Below, in pieces: positions 51,805-63,459 of a stretch of DNA of 64,000 nt (position 1 is its first letter; the number at the start of each line of letters is the position of its first letter). The DNA lies in the NCBI GenBank assembly GCA_014925825.1, contig JACGCK010000107.1:62001-126000 (forward strand), written 5' to 3'. Made by a program: the position numbers and the translations under genes. The DNA comes from Pholiota molesta (taxonomy: Eukaryota; Basidiomycota; Agaricomycetes; Agaricales; Strophariaceae). The notes under the pieces are model-generated. The model searched no databases, was not told the DNA's origin, and saw only the letters and a program-made list of their open reading frames with translations.

Positions 51805-52716
51805 GTACCACGGCGCCCACAGAATGCTTCCCATACACCCTGGAACAAACAACATCGTCTACCCTTCATATTCACTTCTAATGCCTCTTTCCAACTCTGT
51901 ACTGCCACCGTCGACTCCTAGAGGTGTCTGTGCTGTTCCATGAAAGTCTGATGTAGCGGGTATAAGCGAACATACTTAACTTTGATCCTGTTCACTGCCC
52001 ATCATCAGCCATCATTTGATACTGAGAGGGCCCTTTATAAATAAGTAAGTAAATCCGGTGTCAGTATCGATAGAAATAGGAATGAAATTTCGTTATAGAT
52101 AATACTTAATCCGGTTAGCCGCGTCAGCTTCAGTCCAAATAATGTGTCTCAGTTGTGGGAAGTCTGCTGTTCGCTGCTGGGGTATGCATATTTTCCAATG
52201 TGAAAAAATCTTTGGATGTTCTGTGACATTTACAAAATAAATTTACAAGATAGGAAAATATAAAAAAGAAACTTTAACAACAAACAATAGACTTCCAGTT
52301 TAAAAAATGGGATGTCCTGACAATAAATATAATAAAGCTTCTCAAGGCCGCCCACGGCAGAGCCCACTACGAGGCATGACGTTTTTGAGATGTTCCGAGC
52401 TGGCCGATGAGATTATGATTTGCGCATACTATCTAGTATCTCCAAACGACACATCACCTGCACGGAAATTTCCTATCAGCATGCAACCCAATCATAATTG
52501 AGAACCAGAACAAAGCCCGTGATATACCTTGAAATGATAGTTTCACCACCTTACCGAGGTGGTCTCTGGAGTAAAGCATATCGAAGGTGGTTATTTCTTC
52601 ACACAGAGAATAAAATTGAAGACTGGGAATAATATGTAAGTATACGTATAAATATCTCATCCTTAGCAAGGCCTGTTTCCAGACTCTACCAAGGCAAACA
52701 ACTGCTTATCTTCACA

Positions 52717-54000
52717 ATGGCGCCCAGCTTCCCTATCACGGAAGCAGAACTCACTGGCTCTTTCACCGAGTCCGTCCTATGGGGATTCCACATCGTCACC
52801 CTTGGATTCTGTATGCAGACGCTCTTGAGGAGTAAAAACCAATGGAAGAGCTCCAGAGATATTAATTGGCCCATGGTGGCCGTCTCGTTGGCGTTGTTCA
52901 TAAATGCAAGCTTCGATGTGCTTCTCGGTTTCTACCATACGTTGCTGGCCTTTGTTTTTTTCCAAGGCGAGGGAGGTGCCACTGGGGAATATACAGACAT
53001 CTCCGAGTGGATCAATATTGCGCGTGTATGTATACATTAATTGTTTGCTTGAATCATACCAATTTGATACCAATGCTAATCTACATCTCTTAGAGCGTTA
53101 CTGTACTTGTTCAAACTACAATCGGGGATGCAGTCCTGGTATGGACTCTGATTTTGTCGTCCTCATCGCCTGTTCCTCATCGCCTTCGATATGTAGGTCT
53201 ACCGGTGCTGGGTTGTATACCAGCGCTCCTTCCGGGTCATCGCCGTATCTTGCCTCCTTTGGCTCGCTTTGATGGGAGCAGGCATTTGGCTCATCTACCT
53301 TGAAGCCACACTCAAGTCGAGATTGCTTATCAGTGCTAAACAGCTTTCGCCCGCGACTACTCTCTGCTGGGCGGTCACCATTGCTCTGAATATTATTACC
53401 ACAGGTAATCTAACTTGAACCAAGTTCTTGGATAAAGTCTAGTTCTAATACTATTTCTCATCAAAGGGCTGCTGATATATCGTATCTGGAGAGTCGATAG
53501 TTCTGGCAGGAAATACCTCATGACCAATGGTCAAGGAAAGTCGGCTCAAGGCAAACTGAGAAACATCATGCGCATCATCATCGAGTCTGGCTTGATGTAC
53601 TCCGTCATAGCGGCGCTGACATTCATCACAGTCATTGTTGGAAGTAACGCGGCCTACGTAACGTCAGATATGGTATGTGTCTCAAAGAAGCATTCAAAAT
53701 TACCTTGAAGCCAACTTGAAGCTGACATTTCTTGCCTCTGATCGTCAGGAGGTGCAAATTGTCGGTATTGCCTTCGACCTCATTCTCGTCCGTACCGCGA
53801 ACATCTACTCTGATGGCTCGATCGACGCCAGTCGCGGAACAGCACAGAACGTGCCATTGCAAACTTTCGTATCCCCAACCCGCGTGACTAGGTCCATGAA
53901 CCCGATGACCGAGATATATGTAACTAGTTCTGTGATTAAGCAAGGAGCTGAATCTGTCAAAGGAATTGAAGAGAGTGAGAGCGAGAGCAATTATGTTTGA
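52717..54000 (+). CDS. Basidiomycete 7-TM integral membrane protein (hypothetical)
   Basis: Member of a large fungal family of seven-helix membrane proteins without known function. Start at 52717 (MAPSFPITEAELTGSF). Helices in order: WGFHIVTLGFCMQTLL, WPMVAVSLALFINASFDVLLG, a loop with ISEWINIARSVTVLVQTTIGDAVLVYRCWVVY, VIAVSCLLWLALMGAGIWLIYLE, TLCWAVTIALNIITTGLLIYRIW, SGLMYSVIAALTFITVIVG and VQIVGIAFDLILVRTA. The IGDAVLVYRCWVVY segment and the IYRIW at the end of a helix are typical of this family. Exons join in frame throughout (about four introns), and the stop is at 53998-54000. The cytosolic C-tail is short and ends with an acidic ESESESNYV. It could be receptor-like, but nothing in the sequence proves it. 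Confidence 0.85.
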
Positions 54001-54403
54001 ATTATGTAGTTGATTTACCTTGATAGCGAGGTTTGTCCAGTCTTTTCTCGAAGAGGTTCTAAGTATGTACGTAAATCATTGTATGTACCTACCTACCTAT
54101 ATTTATAGCCTGAGTGAATTTTAGTTCTAAGGATCGACTTTCAGACGTGTGTTTTGCATTCGCTCATCTGCAAATATGGGCCAGAATTCTATCATCGATT
54201 TTGGTTTCCGATTACCGTAAACCATAAATGGCGCTACTACTTACTTCTCAGCGATGTGTGCGATCGTGTTGCTAAGATCTTTTCTGGTTTGCAAGAGTCA
54301 TTATGCTGGTACCCTAATGAAACTAGTAAAATCTTATAAATATCTGCGGGTTCGAGAGGTTCCTTACTTGACAAGACAAATCCTCTAGCTCTTTCATTTC
54401 GAA

Positions 54404-55839
54404 ATGATGTTTTCGATGAAACTCTCTGGACCAATGACCTATACTTTGGTTTCTTTTTACCAAACGCTATGGGCCTTTATGCAAGCTGTGAGCACTCATC
54501 ATCGTAATATCAGACGCCGTCTAATAGTATTTTTTCAAGCTTTGGCATCGTCGGAACTTCGCCAGCATTGTTTTCTGGCGTTCAGAGACAGGCAGCATTC
54601 TGTTGAATCTACTCCAACTTTCTTTGTATCCTACACATCTCCGAAACGATTTCATGTTGCTCTATTCCACAATTATGGTCCCTCTGCTAGGACCGAGCCC
54701 CAGAGAACTCCATTCTATGGGCATGAAGCCCCGTTCATACATGGGCGACGACCACTCCCCGATAGAATTCGGCTGGGTGATAAAGAGTGATGGCAAATCA
54801 TCCATTCAATTCTCTATCGAGCCTCTCTCACCCACTGACGGCGCGCCTACACCGCCAAAGGCATGCAGCAAGATCCTTAGCGCGTTGGGCAAGGTCACCT
54901 GCGTCAAATCCTTTGACACCACCTGGGCCAACATCTGCCAGGAAACCCTCGGAGTTGACCCATCCTGTCAAGAAAACTCATTTTTCCTAGGTGAGAACAT
55001 AGCTTGACTTACATTTCGTCAAAATTATTAAATTGCCATACTGTCAGGTGCTGAACTCACGCAGAAAGAGGCGGTTGGCAAAGCCTACTACCTTCCAGGC
55101 CCCCGTGCACGAGCAGATAATTGCTCAATTGAGATGACAATCGAACGCTGTATGCTGGCGCTCGGACTAGGGGACCCATGGAGTGTCCTCGCTTCATATA
55201 TCGAAACCCAACCGTCCGAACGCGGGCGCCTAATCTCGGATATAGTTGCGGTAGACTGCGTCGCGCCGTCCCGCAACCGTGCTAAAGTCTACGTTCGAAC
55301 CGCAGACAGAACGTTCAAGACGATCGAGCAGCACATCACTCTCGGTGGCCTCCTAAGCGACGACGAGTCTGTTCGGGAACAGTGGATATGTTGCGCACCC
55401 TATGGGGATTCTTCTTCCCAGGAATTGGGGAAGACGAGCCACTCCCAATCCAGCATCCGAAGATGGGAGAATGGCCAGGCTTCTTGCTTTACTACGAGAT
55501 GACGCCCGGAAGCGATATGCCTTTCCCGAAGGTCTACATCCCTGTTCGCCAGTACTGCCCAAGCGATGCCTTCATTGCGGAGGCGGTTTCCATGTATCTC
55601 ACAGGAAGGAATCTATCAATTGGTAAGAATTATGTCGCCAATATTCAGCAGCTATTGTGAGTGGCGCCCTGTCTTCTAACGCTTCAACGTGCTAACTTTT
55701 CGTTTTCATCAGCCCTCATAGAGATCTTGGAAGTCGCACAGGGATTCACACATACGTCGCATGTTGCTCCAGGCCGAACGGGCCCCAACTATATCTCTAC
55801 TTGAGCCCAGAAATATTCGCACCGGAACGAAGATATTAG
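54404..55839 (+). CDS. DMATS-type aromatic prenyltransferase
   Basis: Transfers a dimethylallyl group to an aromatic substrate, often tryptophan or an indole. The ABBA-fold family pattern is clear: FFQALASSELRQH then FFWRSETGSILLNLLQLSLY, LLYSTIMVPLLGPSP, SYMGDDHSPIEFGWVI, IEMTIERCMLALGLGDPWSVLASYI, RNRAKVYVRTADRTFKTIEQHITLGGLL, DMLRTLWGFFFPG, GFLLYYEMTPGSDMPFPKVYIPVRQYCPSDAFIAEA, and the C-terminal THTYVACC...LYLYLSPEIFAP. TAG is at 55837-55839. One base is missing near 54572 (TTTT run) and one near 55382. The N-terminal exon is uncertain: 54404 is the first plausible ATG, but the first exon does not join in phase, and upstream frames reach 54154. The adjacent 7-TM gene and kinase-like gene are not known tailoring enzymes. 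Confidence 0.87.
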
Positions 55840-57057
55840 CAGAGCGTTTACACCAAATGTATAGTTGTTGTAGTTACCTGTATGTATGTAAGGATATACA
55901 AATTAATCAGAGACGACTGAGTGTTGACATTTGTCATACTTGCCCCTGCTGAAAAATAAGGGGCACGGAAAAACGGCGGTATGCCGAGTAAATGTGACGT
56001 TGGCTCTTCGATCTTCAACCCGGAGGTTTTATTGTGGCATCTCCATCTGCCGCACGTCAAGAGACCGTCCTGAAAAGAGTCAGATGGCGGTAGCCGAGAA
56101 AATCGAATTTCTCACATACCAACTTGACCTCTCTCGCCATGGCCTTCTGCCATTGTGTAACCCATAAGCTGGCAAGCGTTAGGCACCAGCATTTCGTCAG
56201 CGATCAAATCCGTATGTGGGCGCATAATTCTTGACACCGACTGAGTGAAAATGGAACCATGGCGAAGGTTTTCTTGGAAAAAAATAAAACGAATCAAGAG
56301 AGAGATTGATACCTGCGAAGATTGTCCCCGATTATCTTGTTGCTGGTGTGGGTAATATTTTCTGTAAAGCATGCAGCCATGGTCATATCAATGGGTTGAG
56401 TTGAGATGATATTGCACAGATAACAAGAAGGGTAGGCAGCCGAAAGACAAGTCATGATTAGAACGCAGTTGCGCAGATGTTCACCGACGATGTCGAAAGA
56501 TTGACACACAGTCGATACTGACATTGGCTTCAATTTTGATGATTGGTTTGACATAACATTGAGTCAAACGACGCGTGATTATCGTGGTTATACAAGGACA
56601 GAAGTGACATACCAGTTTCATTTGCCATTTCGCTTTGTCTTCGCTAGCAGATTGAGCTGGTGACGCTGAATGGTAGTTAAGCTCTCAGTGAGTCTTCAGC
56701 GCGCCTTTGCGAGCTGCGCAAGGGCATGGCTTGTGTGTTCCGACCTTCCGCAGCTTTCTAAGGTCCTGCGATGAATCCATGCTTCAGCGTCGAGAAAAGT
56801 AGATTTGTTCCAAGTTTGCGTATCGTGGTTCGATGGAGATATAACGAAGCCATAAATAATATTAGTAAGAATCAGTCTCGGTACCGGGGCCAACAACAAC
56901 AAGTTGAACAACATCAAAACAACATCGACACTCGTGTTGCACTCATCTAACTTAAACGCAACTTAAACGTCAATATTATTCTGGTGCAGAGCTTACCGCA
57001 GAAGTGTCCTAGTTCTTCATTGTCGGCAGCTCAGCAGTTCGCTCTCTATTAGCAATA
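55840..57057. other. Intergenic region holding repeat copy A
   Basis: Holds the prenyltransferase 3' flank and the first copy of a roughly 600-bp direct repeat (56246-56850), then the 5' side of the kinase-like gene. No intact gene. Confidence 0.55.
56246..56850 (-). repeat. Direct repeat copy A (decayed minus-strand coding fragment)
   Basis: Matches copy B (60054-60640) over about 600 bp with substitutions and small indels. Shared blocks are around the CAGCCAT of 56376, GACGCGT near 56571, and the minus-strand start codon region at 56770 (MDSSQ). Read on minus, both copies begin MDSSQ and have a cysteine pair CPC. In copy A a stop interrupts soon after KPCPCAARKGALK, so the frame is decayed here. 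Confidence 0.75.
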
Positions 57058-58656
57058 TGTTTGATACTAGCTTGTACACTACTGACAATCCACAATTTTC
57101 CGAGGAAGATATCAAAAAGGTCTGGTTCATCACCTCCTGTGATAAGTTCTTTCATGTAATCGTTTTGCTCACTCTTATTGATAACATAGATGCTACCTTC
57201 TACCTATAGAGCATGGGCAGACTCCTTCAAAACTTTACTATTGAAGCTAGCGGGGAACACGAAAAAACCAATTTGAAACCCGAACAATGTTGGTGGTTTC
57301 CATGGATTATTCTCCGGCCGTTCTTTCAATCAAAAGGTTATACACTCTACAATTACGACCCACAACATCCTACAAGGGTACCAGACTTTCGTGGCCCTCC
57401 AGCTGTCGATTCATTTGGCTTATACGGTGATCGCACCATACTCCCCTCTTCCCACATGCGACGTGTGAGTTCCAGTGCCTATTACCTACTAGATAGGTCT
57501 CTGACGCACAATTATGCATAGAATCCGACTATATTCGGTGCTCGTGATAGGTGTGTGCATGAATCGAATCGAATCGAATGACATGGCATGTGTGCTAACG
57601 ACGATATACAGACAGAACAGAGATGTTGTCATTAAGTTTGTTGACAAGTATTCTCCAGATCACCCAGAGGGTACCATCGAGTATCAAATCCTACGTTTTC
57701 TCAATACCCCTTCGATGAGGTCGGATCCCAGGAACGCGACCGTTCCAGCACTCGAATTCCTCGAATTTTACGACTGGAAATTTATCGTAATGCCTTTCCA
57801 CAATGGATGTGACGAATACGTCTTTCTAACTGCGTATGAATGTCTCGACTTTGCTTGCCAAGTGCTAGAGGTAAGTCTCTAATTCAGCCCTCTTTCAATG
57901 GTAATCACTCACAAGAGATGCTAGGCCTTGTCTTTTCTACACGAACATAGGATCGCACATTTGGTCGGTCCACCTTCCTTTAGGCATTATGTGCTGTCAT
58001 TTTGACAATTGCAATGCATATCTCTTAGGACATATCTCAGGAGAACATAATGATGAATTACCATGGAGTTCCTCCACCGACGTGGAACTTTGAGACTAGA
58101 ACAAAGCTTGTATCACTTCCAGACTTTCGAACAACATTCCCAATCAAATACAGCTTCATCGACTTTGGAAATTCGGCATACTTCCTTCCAGGTCTTCCCG
58201 GTCGAAATGTCTCGTTGTTCCTTACAGGAACGGCCGCCCACACCGTGCACCGGAGGTGGATGGGCGTTTCAAGCACGATCCGTTTGCGGCAGACGCATAT
58301 CAAACGCGGTCTTTTTCAACAGCTGGTTTGGGGTGCGTCGGCCAGCGCGCCACGTTTTAGATTTTGTATCTTTGAATTTGACCTTGACTCCAACTGTATA
58401 GCGCATCATTTATCCTGAAGTTCCCGGACTTCTCGAGATTCTACAAGATATGTCAAGTCTGCATGCACCTGACCGCATCTCAATGGCCGTCGCCGCCACT
58501 CGAACGCGAGTTCTGTACGATAAAATGCCACCTCACGAGACCTTGCCCCGACATATTATTGAATTCGAAAACTACTACTATGTTCCAAGGTCAAAATTTC
58601 GGTATTGCAAAGAGTATAGTAAATGGTATATTTGGAAGCATGGAAATCTTTTCTAG
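57058..58656 (+). CDS. Protein-kinase-like protein (basidiomycete expanded family)
   Basis: Kinase-fold protein of a family common in mushroom fungi. Start at 57058 (MFDTSLYTTDNPQFSEED). Then WWFPWIILRPFFQSKGYTL, DVVIKFVDK, IEYQILRFLNTPSMRSDPRNATVP (the characteristic RFLxxxxxRxDPRN block), FIVMPFHNGCDEYVF, LDFACQVLEALSFLHEHRIAH, the catalytic loop LDISQENIMMNYHG, SFIDFGNSAYF (DFG) and RAPEV. The tail includes LLEILQDMSSLHAPDRISMA and RHIIEFENYYYVPRSKFR, ending at 58656. The HRD arginine is replaced, giving HLD across the intron. The frame changes at least twice after 58200 (single-base offsets), so the C-lobe is either decayed or mis-sequenced. It lies between two direct repeats. Confidence 0.75.
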
Positions 58657-60800
58657 TGAGCGTGAATCTTTCAAAATCTTTCGTTCTACTACTCATACAT
58701 TCGAGATGCGCAGATGTTTCTGGGCAATACTGATGTTTGACGCCACCCTTTTGACATGAATGCAATGCTTTTTTGTCCCATCCAGTCCTATATATCTAAC
58801 ATTAGGAAGTCTCCGCGTTCTTCATGATCCGCCTGAAAGACCTGATCTGTGGAATCGCAACCTTGCGGTCATTCCAGTTCACTCGCGGAAAAGAGGGAAT
58901 GGAATATCAATGGACGATAGTACTTCAGATTCTAAAAGCCCAGTTACGTGTATACAGTACATAGTTTAGTGAGAGATACGCAACGAATGCTTGTCTACCC
59001 GCCCAATAAACTTCTACCATGAAAAATTATGTGACTATTAGTGAGAAAGGCTGCTTTCGGGGTACATGACTTATATCAAATCGGAGGTGCTGAGGGACAC
59101 CTTGAAGTAAGTAAGAATGTGAATATTAAAAAGATAATGGTATCTGAAGGGTCCCGGTCACGCTCACCTATAAGGACTTCCAAGTTTGAAATCAATATCT
59201 TGATAAACTCCCGATTTTGTCGAAATTTAGACCTCGGAACGCAGCAGTGAAGGCCAACTTCAATCATATGGCGTGGAATAACGTCAGCGGGGCAGCTTAT
59301 CATACAAGACTCGCAGATACTCAAGACAAATCTCCAAAAATCATGCTCGCCAGGACTTTGTTGTCCTGCAATAACGTCTGGTGCCGATAGGATGTCGTGG
59401 TGAAGGGTGGCAATTCAAACCGTTTGACTGGTTCGAACATGCTCAGAGGTGTGAAGCTTGACATATGTTTTAGAAGCTTGAACCTTGAGCAGTCAAAGGA
59501 CATCAGAATAAAAGATGGGCTAGATTTCATAAAATGTCGAAGAAGAATATATGAAGCCGGCTCGAACAAGGCCCCAATAATTACTGCGAGGCCATATTGA
59601 CACTTATAGAATCTATCGCTGCGAGCATCGACAATTTCGGCATTAAGAATCGTAGTTTCGACATGATCGGGTTCATACAGATTTGGATAAGCGTACCAGT
59701 ACTCAATGGGTATTTGGATACGAATGTGAAGGGTGCAAATTTTATTGACATCAAGGCGGAGCCAGTACATGAAGCGCATTGTCAATTTTGCCGAGGAGAT
59801 GCGCTTTCATCGCCCTAGAAGACAGCATGAATTTAGAGGCATGTAAATCGACAAATGCCCACCTCTCAAAATGGAGTTCATGTTCCAGGTATTCGCAGCG
59901 TTTTCGCATGTCGATATATGACATAAGTAACGAGGCGTATTCCTGTCGAGGCACTGACGGTGCAGCGTTCGCATTTTCGGCGGTCGAAATTGAGGCTGTC
60001 TTGTATTTCGTTATGAGACTTGGAGAGACGAGAGACGGTTCAGAATGTAACTGATGGAAATGCAACCATGATGAAATTTTCTTGAGCAAAATAAAATGAA
60101 TCAAGGATTAATACCTGTGAAGATTCTCCGGATCCCTGACTATCTTGTTGCTGAAGTCGATTACTGATGTATTAATGTTTCCTGTGAAGCGTGCAGCCAT
60201 AGTCGTATCAATGGAATGAGATGAGCAGAAATTGCACAAAGAACAAGAAGGGTGAGCAATCCGAAAGATAAGTCACGATTCGAATGCAGTCGCAAAGTTC
60301 ACCGACGACATCGAACGATCACGCAGTTGATACTAACATTGGCTTCATTTTGACGAGTGGTTTGACATCACCTTACATCGCGTCAAACGACGCGTAATTA
60401 GGGTCGTTATACAAGGGCTGGAGCGGCATACCAGTCTCATTTGCCATCTTCTTGAGCTGGTGACGCCGAACAGTAGTCAAGCTCTTCAGCGCGCCTTTAC
60501 ATGCTGTGCAAGGACATGGCTTGCGTGCTCCAATCTTCCGCAGATTTCCAAGTTCTTGCGATGAATCCATCCTTGAGCTTCAGGGCCGAGAAGTCGATTT
60601 TGTTCAAGTTGTGGTTCGATGGAGATAACGAGGACGTGATGGGTCCAAGTTGGAGTCTTCTGCTTGGCCATATTTGGAACGCATGCCGTAGCCCTTGTCC
60701 GCTTTTGATTGTGTGCCCACTTCGCCTAAATCCCATTGTCCTTTTCCTTCCCAAGCTCGAATCCAAGTAATACCCATTCTATACCACAACCACCCTCACA
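58657..60800. other. Decayed region with an inverted kinase-tail fragment and repeat copy B
   Basis: No intact gene. Minus-strand 59180-59300 resembles the kinase-like gene tail (RHMIEVGLHCCVPRSKFR against RHIIEFENYYYVPRSKFR). The minus-strand frame at 59321-59785 (154 residues) and the one at 59751-60104 (117 residues) are protein-like but unrecognised and may be parts of the same decayed gene. Repeat copy B occupies 60054-60640. Confidence 0.5.
60054..60640 (-). repeat. Direct repeat copy B, encodes an intact CPCxxCKG N-terminal fragment
   Basis: Copy B of the repeat at 56246-56850, 3.8 kb away in the same orientation. Its minus-strand frame 60373-60570 encodes 65 residues (MDSSQELGNLRKIGARK ... 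ASFDAM) with a compact metal-binding-like motif: KPCPCTACKGALKSLTTVRRH. Short Cys/His openings of this kind occur in front of some basidiomycete transposase-like proteins, but I see no transposase core, so function is unassigned. Confidence 0.65.
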
Positions 60801-62203
60801 ATGTCTATCACACCACAAGAAGACGAACTGATCAGGCCCTCATCGAGCTCAAGAAAGAAATCCGCAGCTCGGGATCTCGAAAGTGCATGCGCTTCTGCTC
60901 AAAACGAACCCAGACTGGGTCGTCAGCGAAAAGCGGACGCGCAAGATCCTGCAGAGCCAGGGCTTGATCGTCACCGCCCCGCCGAGCGCGTCGGAGCCGG
61001 GGATATACCCATCGTCGCGTGTGATCGAGAGTCTGGACATCCGCCAGTGGACGCCGAAGTCGCCGTGAAGTTCTTCGACAAGAAAAAGGGGAAAGGACTC
61101 GTTGCCGCGGAAGCCATCGAGGAGGGCGAGACGATATGGCGGAGGACCCCTTTGTCATCGCAGCAGAGTGGTAAGCCGGTGTCATTCGCTACTATGTTAT
61201 TTCAGAACCCCCTTACCGTTTCTTTTCTTGAGTGGCTAGGGAGATCTTCGACCTGCAGCAGGCATCAACTGCGTGCGGATATTGCACGACCCCCTTATTT
61301 TGGATTCGCCACTCATCAATGCTTGTCCAGCGTCGTCATCGACATCCTTCTGCCCTACCCGATTCTGCAATCGCTGTGTCTGGCGCGCTCGGCGAAGTGC
61401 CATCCCTTGCTCTGCCCGCGCAGAACCCTGCATCGGTGCCACTTCTGAAGTTTGCTAAAGACACGCAATGGATGGCGCTGCATGCTCTGGCCCAGTGCAC
61501 GAGCCGGGTCTTGCTCTCCAATCAGCATAGCGATGCCGCTCTACAGGCAGATTGGGACATTGTGAAAGGCATGGCGGAATTGAGCATGGAAGATCGCTTC
61601 AAGTACAGTTTCAAGTCGTATGTATTTTTATTTTCGTTTTATCAAATATCTGAAGGATTTGCAGAGCTCCAATCCAGAGCCTGACCGACCCACATGGAAA
61701 AAGGCATATGCAGTGTATGTCCAAGCTTTCAAAGACCCCAAGGCCCGCAAGACCAAAAGAAGCTGGCCAAGATCCTGAAACGGCCCCTCCCCGAAGACGT
61801 CGACCACGAGCTCTTCGACTACGACGCGGGCTTCCTCCGCGGGCTGGGCCGCATGAGCCTGAACCTCGAGGCGCACGGCGGGCTCTACACGCTCCACGCG
61901 CACCTGAACCACGCGTGCGACCCGAACGTCTCCGTGCGCCACCTCGACACGCGCAACGCGCTCTCGCGCATCAGCGTGCTCGCGCTGCGGCCGCTGCGCC
62001 GGGGCGAGGAGCTCGTCGCGACGTACGTGAACCCGAAGCTCGGGTACCGCGCGCGCCAGGACGAGCTGCGCGGGTGGGGCTTCGGCGCGTGCGGGTGCTC
62101 GCGCTGCGTCGAGGAGGCGAAGATGGTCAGCCAGGCGCCGGCGGTGGCGGACGAGCTGGACGACTTGGCGAGCGAGCTGAAGGCGGGGCTGGGGGTGATC
62201 TAG
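60801..62203 (+). CDS. SET-domain protein lysine methyltransferase, SET5-like
   Basis: Probable histone H4 or related lysine methyltransferase of the SET5 type. Start at 60801 (MSITPQEDELIRALIELKKEI). The N-terminal helical block reads HALLLKTNPDWVVSEKRTRKILQSQGL. The SET domain opens with VAVKFFDKKKGKGLVAAEAIEEGETIW, then a MYND-like cysteine cluster (QASTACGYCTTPLF) that sits inside the SET domain in this family. The conserved core is LHAHLNHACDPNVSVRHL (61890-61950), ALSRISVLALRPLRRGEELVATYVNPKLGYRARQDELRGWGFGACGCSRC, with the post-SET cysteines CGCSRC. It ends AGLGVI at 62203. Single bases are missing near 60831, 60880 and 61063. The last exon is much richer in GC than the first half. Confidence 0.9.
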
Positions 62204-62783
62204 CTGTGGCATATTGTTGAGAACTTGGAATAAATACATACTGCGTACGCGCACAGCGGTGCGCAGCTTGAACTGGTTTTCGCTGTGGTTGGTATGGACA
62301 AGGATGAGGATCAAGTTTCGGAATGGGGTCGTTGCTGCAGTTTAAGTATATGTTACTGCAAGATCTATTTTCATTGACGGTCCGCGATCGTAATCAAGTC
62401 GTTCAATAAAAAGGCCTGCGCCTGAGAGACGTTGACGGTCGGCGCATTGATGCCTTGGCGATTCGTGTTTGTCGTTTGTCATTGAAGACCGGCGCTGCAC
62501 GGTAGACTTGTCCGTTGCTATGATCAGACGTTCAGCGCCTCAGACAACCTCAGACTACCTACCCCTGCGGACCTTCCGGCAGCGCTATGCCAAAAGTACC
62601 TGAGCAGTCCCACGTATATGAGTATAAAACGACCCTTGCGCATTGGCGACTCTTCTCGTACTTCTCATTAACCACGTCACCCACCGCCGCAGAAATCTGC
62701 GAGTTGGGATTATCGCAGGGACTACTTTTGTTCCCTCTACACGATCTTTACCGGATTCACATCGTTCAGCTCGTCAGCCTGAA
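62204..62783. other. Intergenic region
   Basis: SET5 3' flank and promoter side of the 4-TM gene. No gene is supported. Confidence 0.5.
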
Positions 62784-63459
62784 ATGACTACTTCCACTTC
62801 CACTCATTTGCCGCAATGGTACGGGTGCTGGCCACCCGTGCCAGCACCCTTGTCCGCCCAGGTCAATCGCTGGCTATGGCTTTCCATGGCAGTCTCCCTA
62901 TCCATCCCAGCCACATTCGCCTTCCGCCATCTGCACTCCCAAACACCAATGACGGATACACCGAACAGTCCCTCGGGCGGCCACGAAACATTCAGCGTCG
63001 CGCTCGGCATCGTCGCAGCGCTCTACAGCACCTTCCTCCTGATCCTCGCGCGCAAGGAGCGCAGGCTCACGGTGGCGGAGGAGGCCATGGTGGACATCGA
63101 GGACGCCACGCAGGCGGTGCGGCTGCGCAGCACGCTCAGCCTGCTGATGGTCGCGGTGTGTCAGAGCTTCCTCGCCGCGCTGTTTCTCTACGTAGGCGCC
63201 CGGGTCGCGTTCTTACTCCGGGTCTCCGGAGAGCATGCATCGACGTCGCATCCGTTATTCGCGTATGGCGATTTCGTGTTCGTGGTGGGCCAGATGGGGT
63301 TGATGGGGTATGTGATATTTTGTTGCGTCCTGCATGAAGCAGTGAGTGTTTCCTTGGTAGTCTATGGTGACTGTTGTTGATGGCGTTTTCAATTAGAAAA
63401 TCGAAGCGTACCTCTCCGTCAGGAATACGTTGAGAGCGGGGAAACGGCGATATCGATGA
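62784..63459 (+). CDS. Hypothetical four-helix membrane protein
   Basis: Start at 62784 (MTTSTSTHLPQWYGCWPP). Four hydrophobic segments: LWLSMAVSLSIPATFAF, VALGIVAALYSTFLLILA, STLSLLMVAVCQSFLAALFLYVGA and YGDFVFVVGQMGLMGYVIFCCVL. A basic loop follows the second (RKERRLTVAEEAMVDIEDATQAV). One intron near 63344-63395 joins LHEA to KIEAYLSVRNTLRAGKRRYR, with TGA at 63457-63459. I do not recognise the family. The layout suggests a small polytopic protein of plasma or organelle membranes. Confidence 0.7.

Larger units (their letters stand above)
50071..52716. other. Repeat-rich intergenic region
   Basis: About 2.6 kb with no supported gene. It contains an 18-bp perfect palindrome (50562-50579), an imperfect direct repeat of about 90 bp with 119-bp period (50619-50823), and a second direct repeat near 51621-51804. 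The frames here are short and antisense to each other, with codon content set by the GC-rich repeats. Confidence 0.6.

Noticed and set aside
61628..62314. Long Arg/Ala-rich frames (228 and 170 residues) over the SET5 3' end
   Set aside because: They are alternative frames of a very GC-rich exon whose true frame carries the SET and post-SET motifs.
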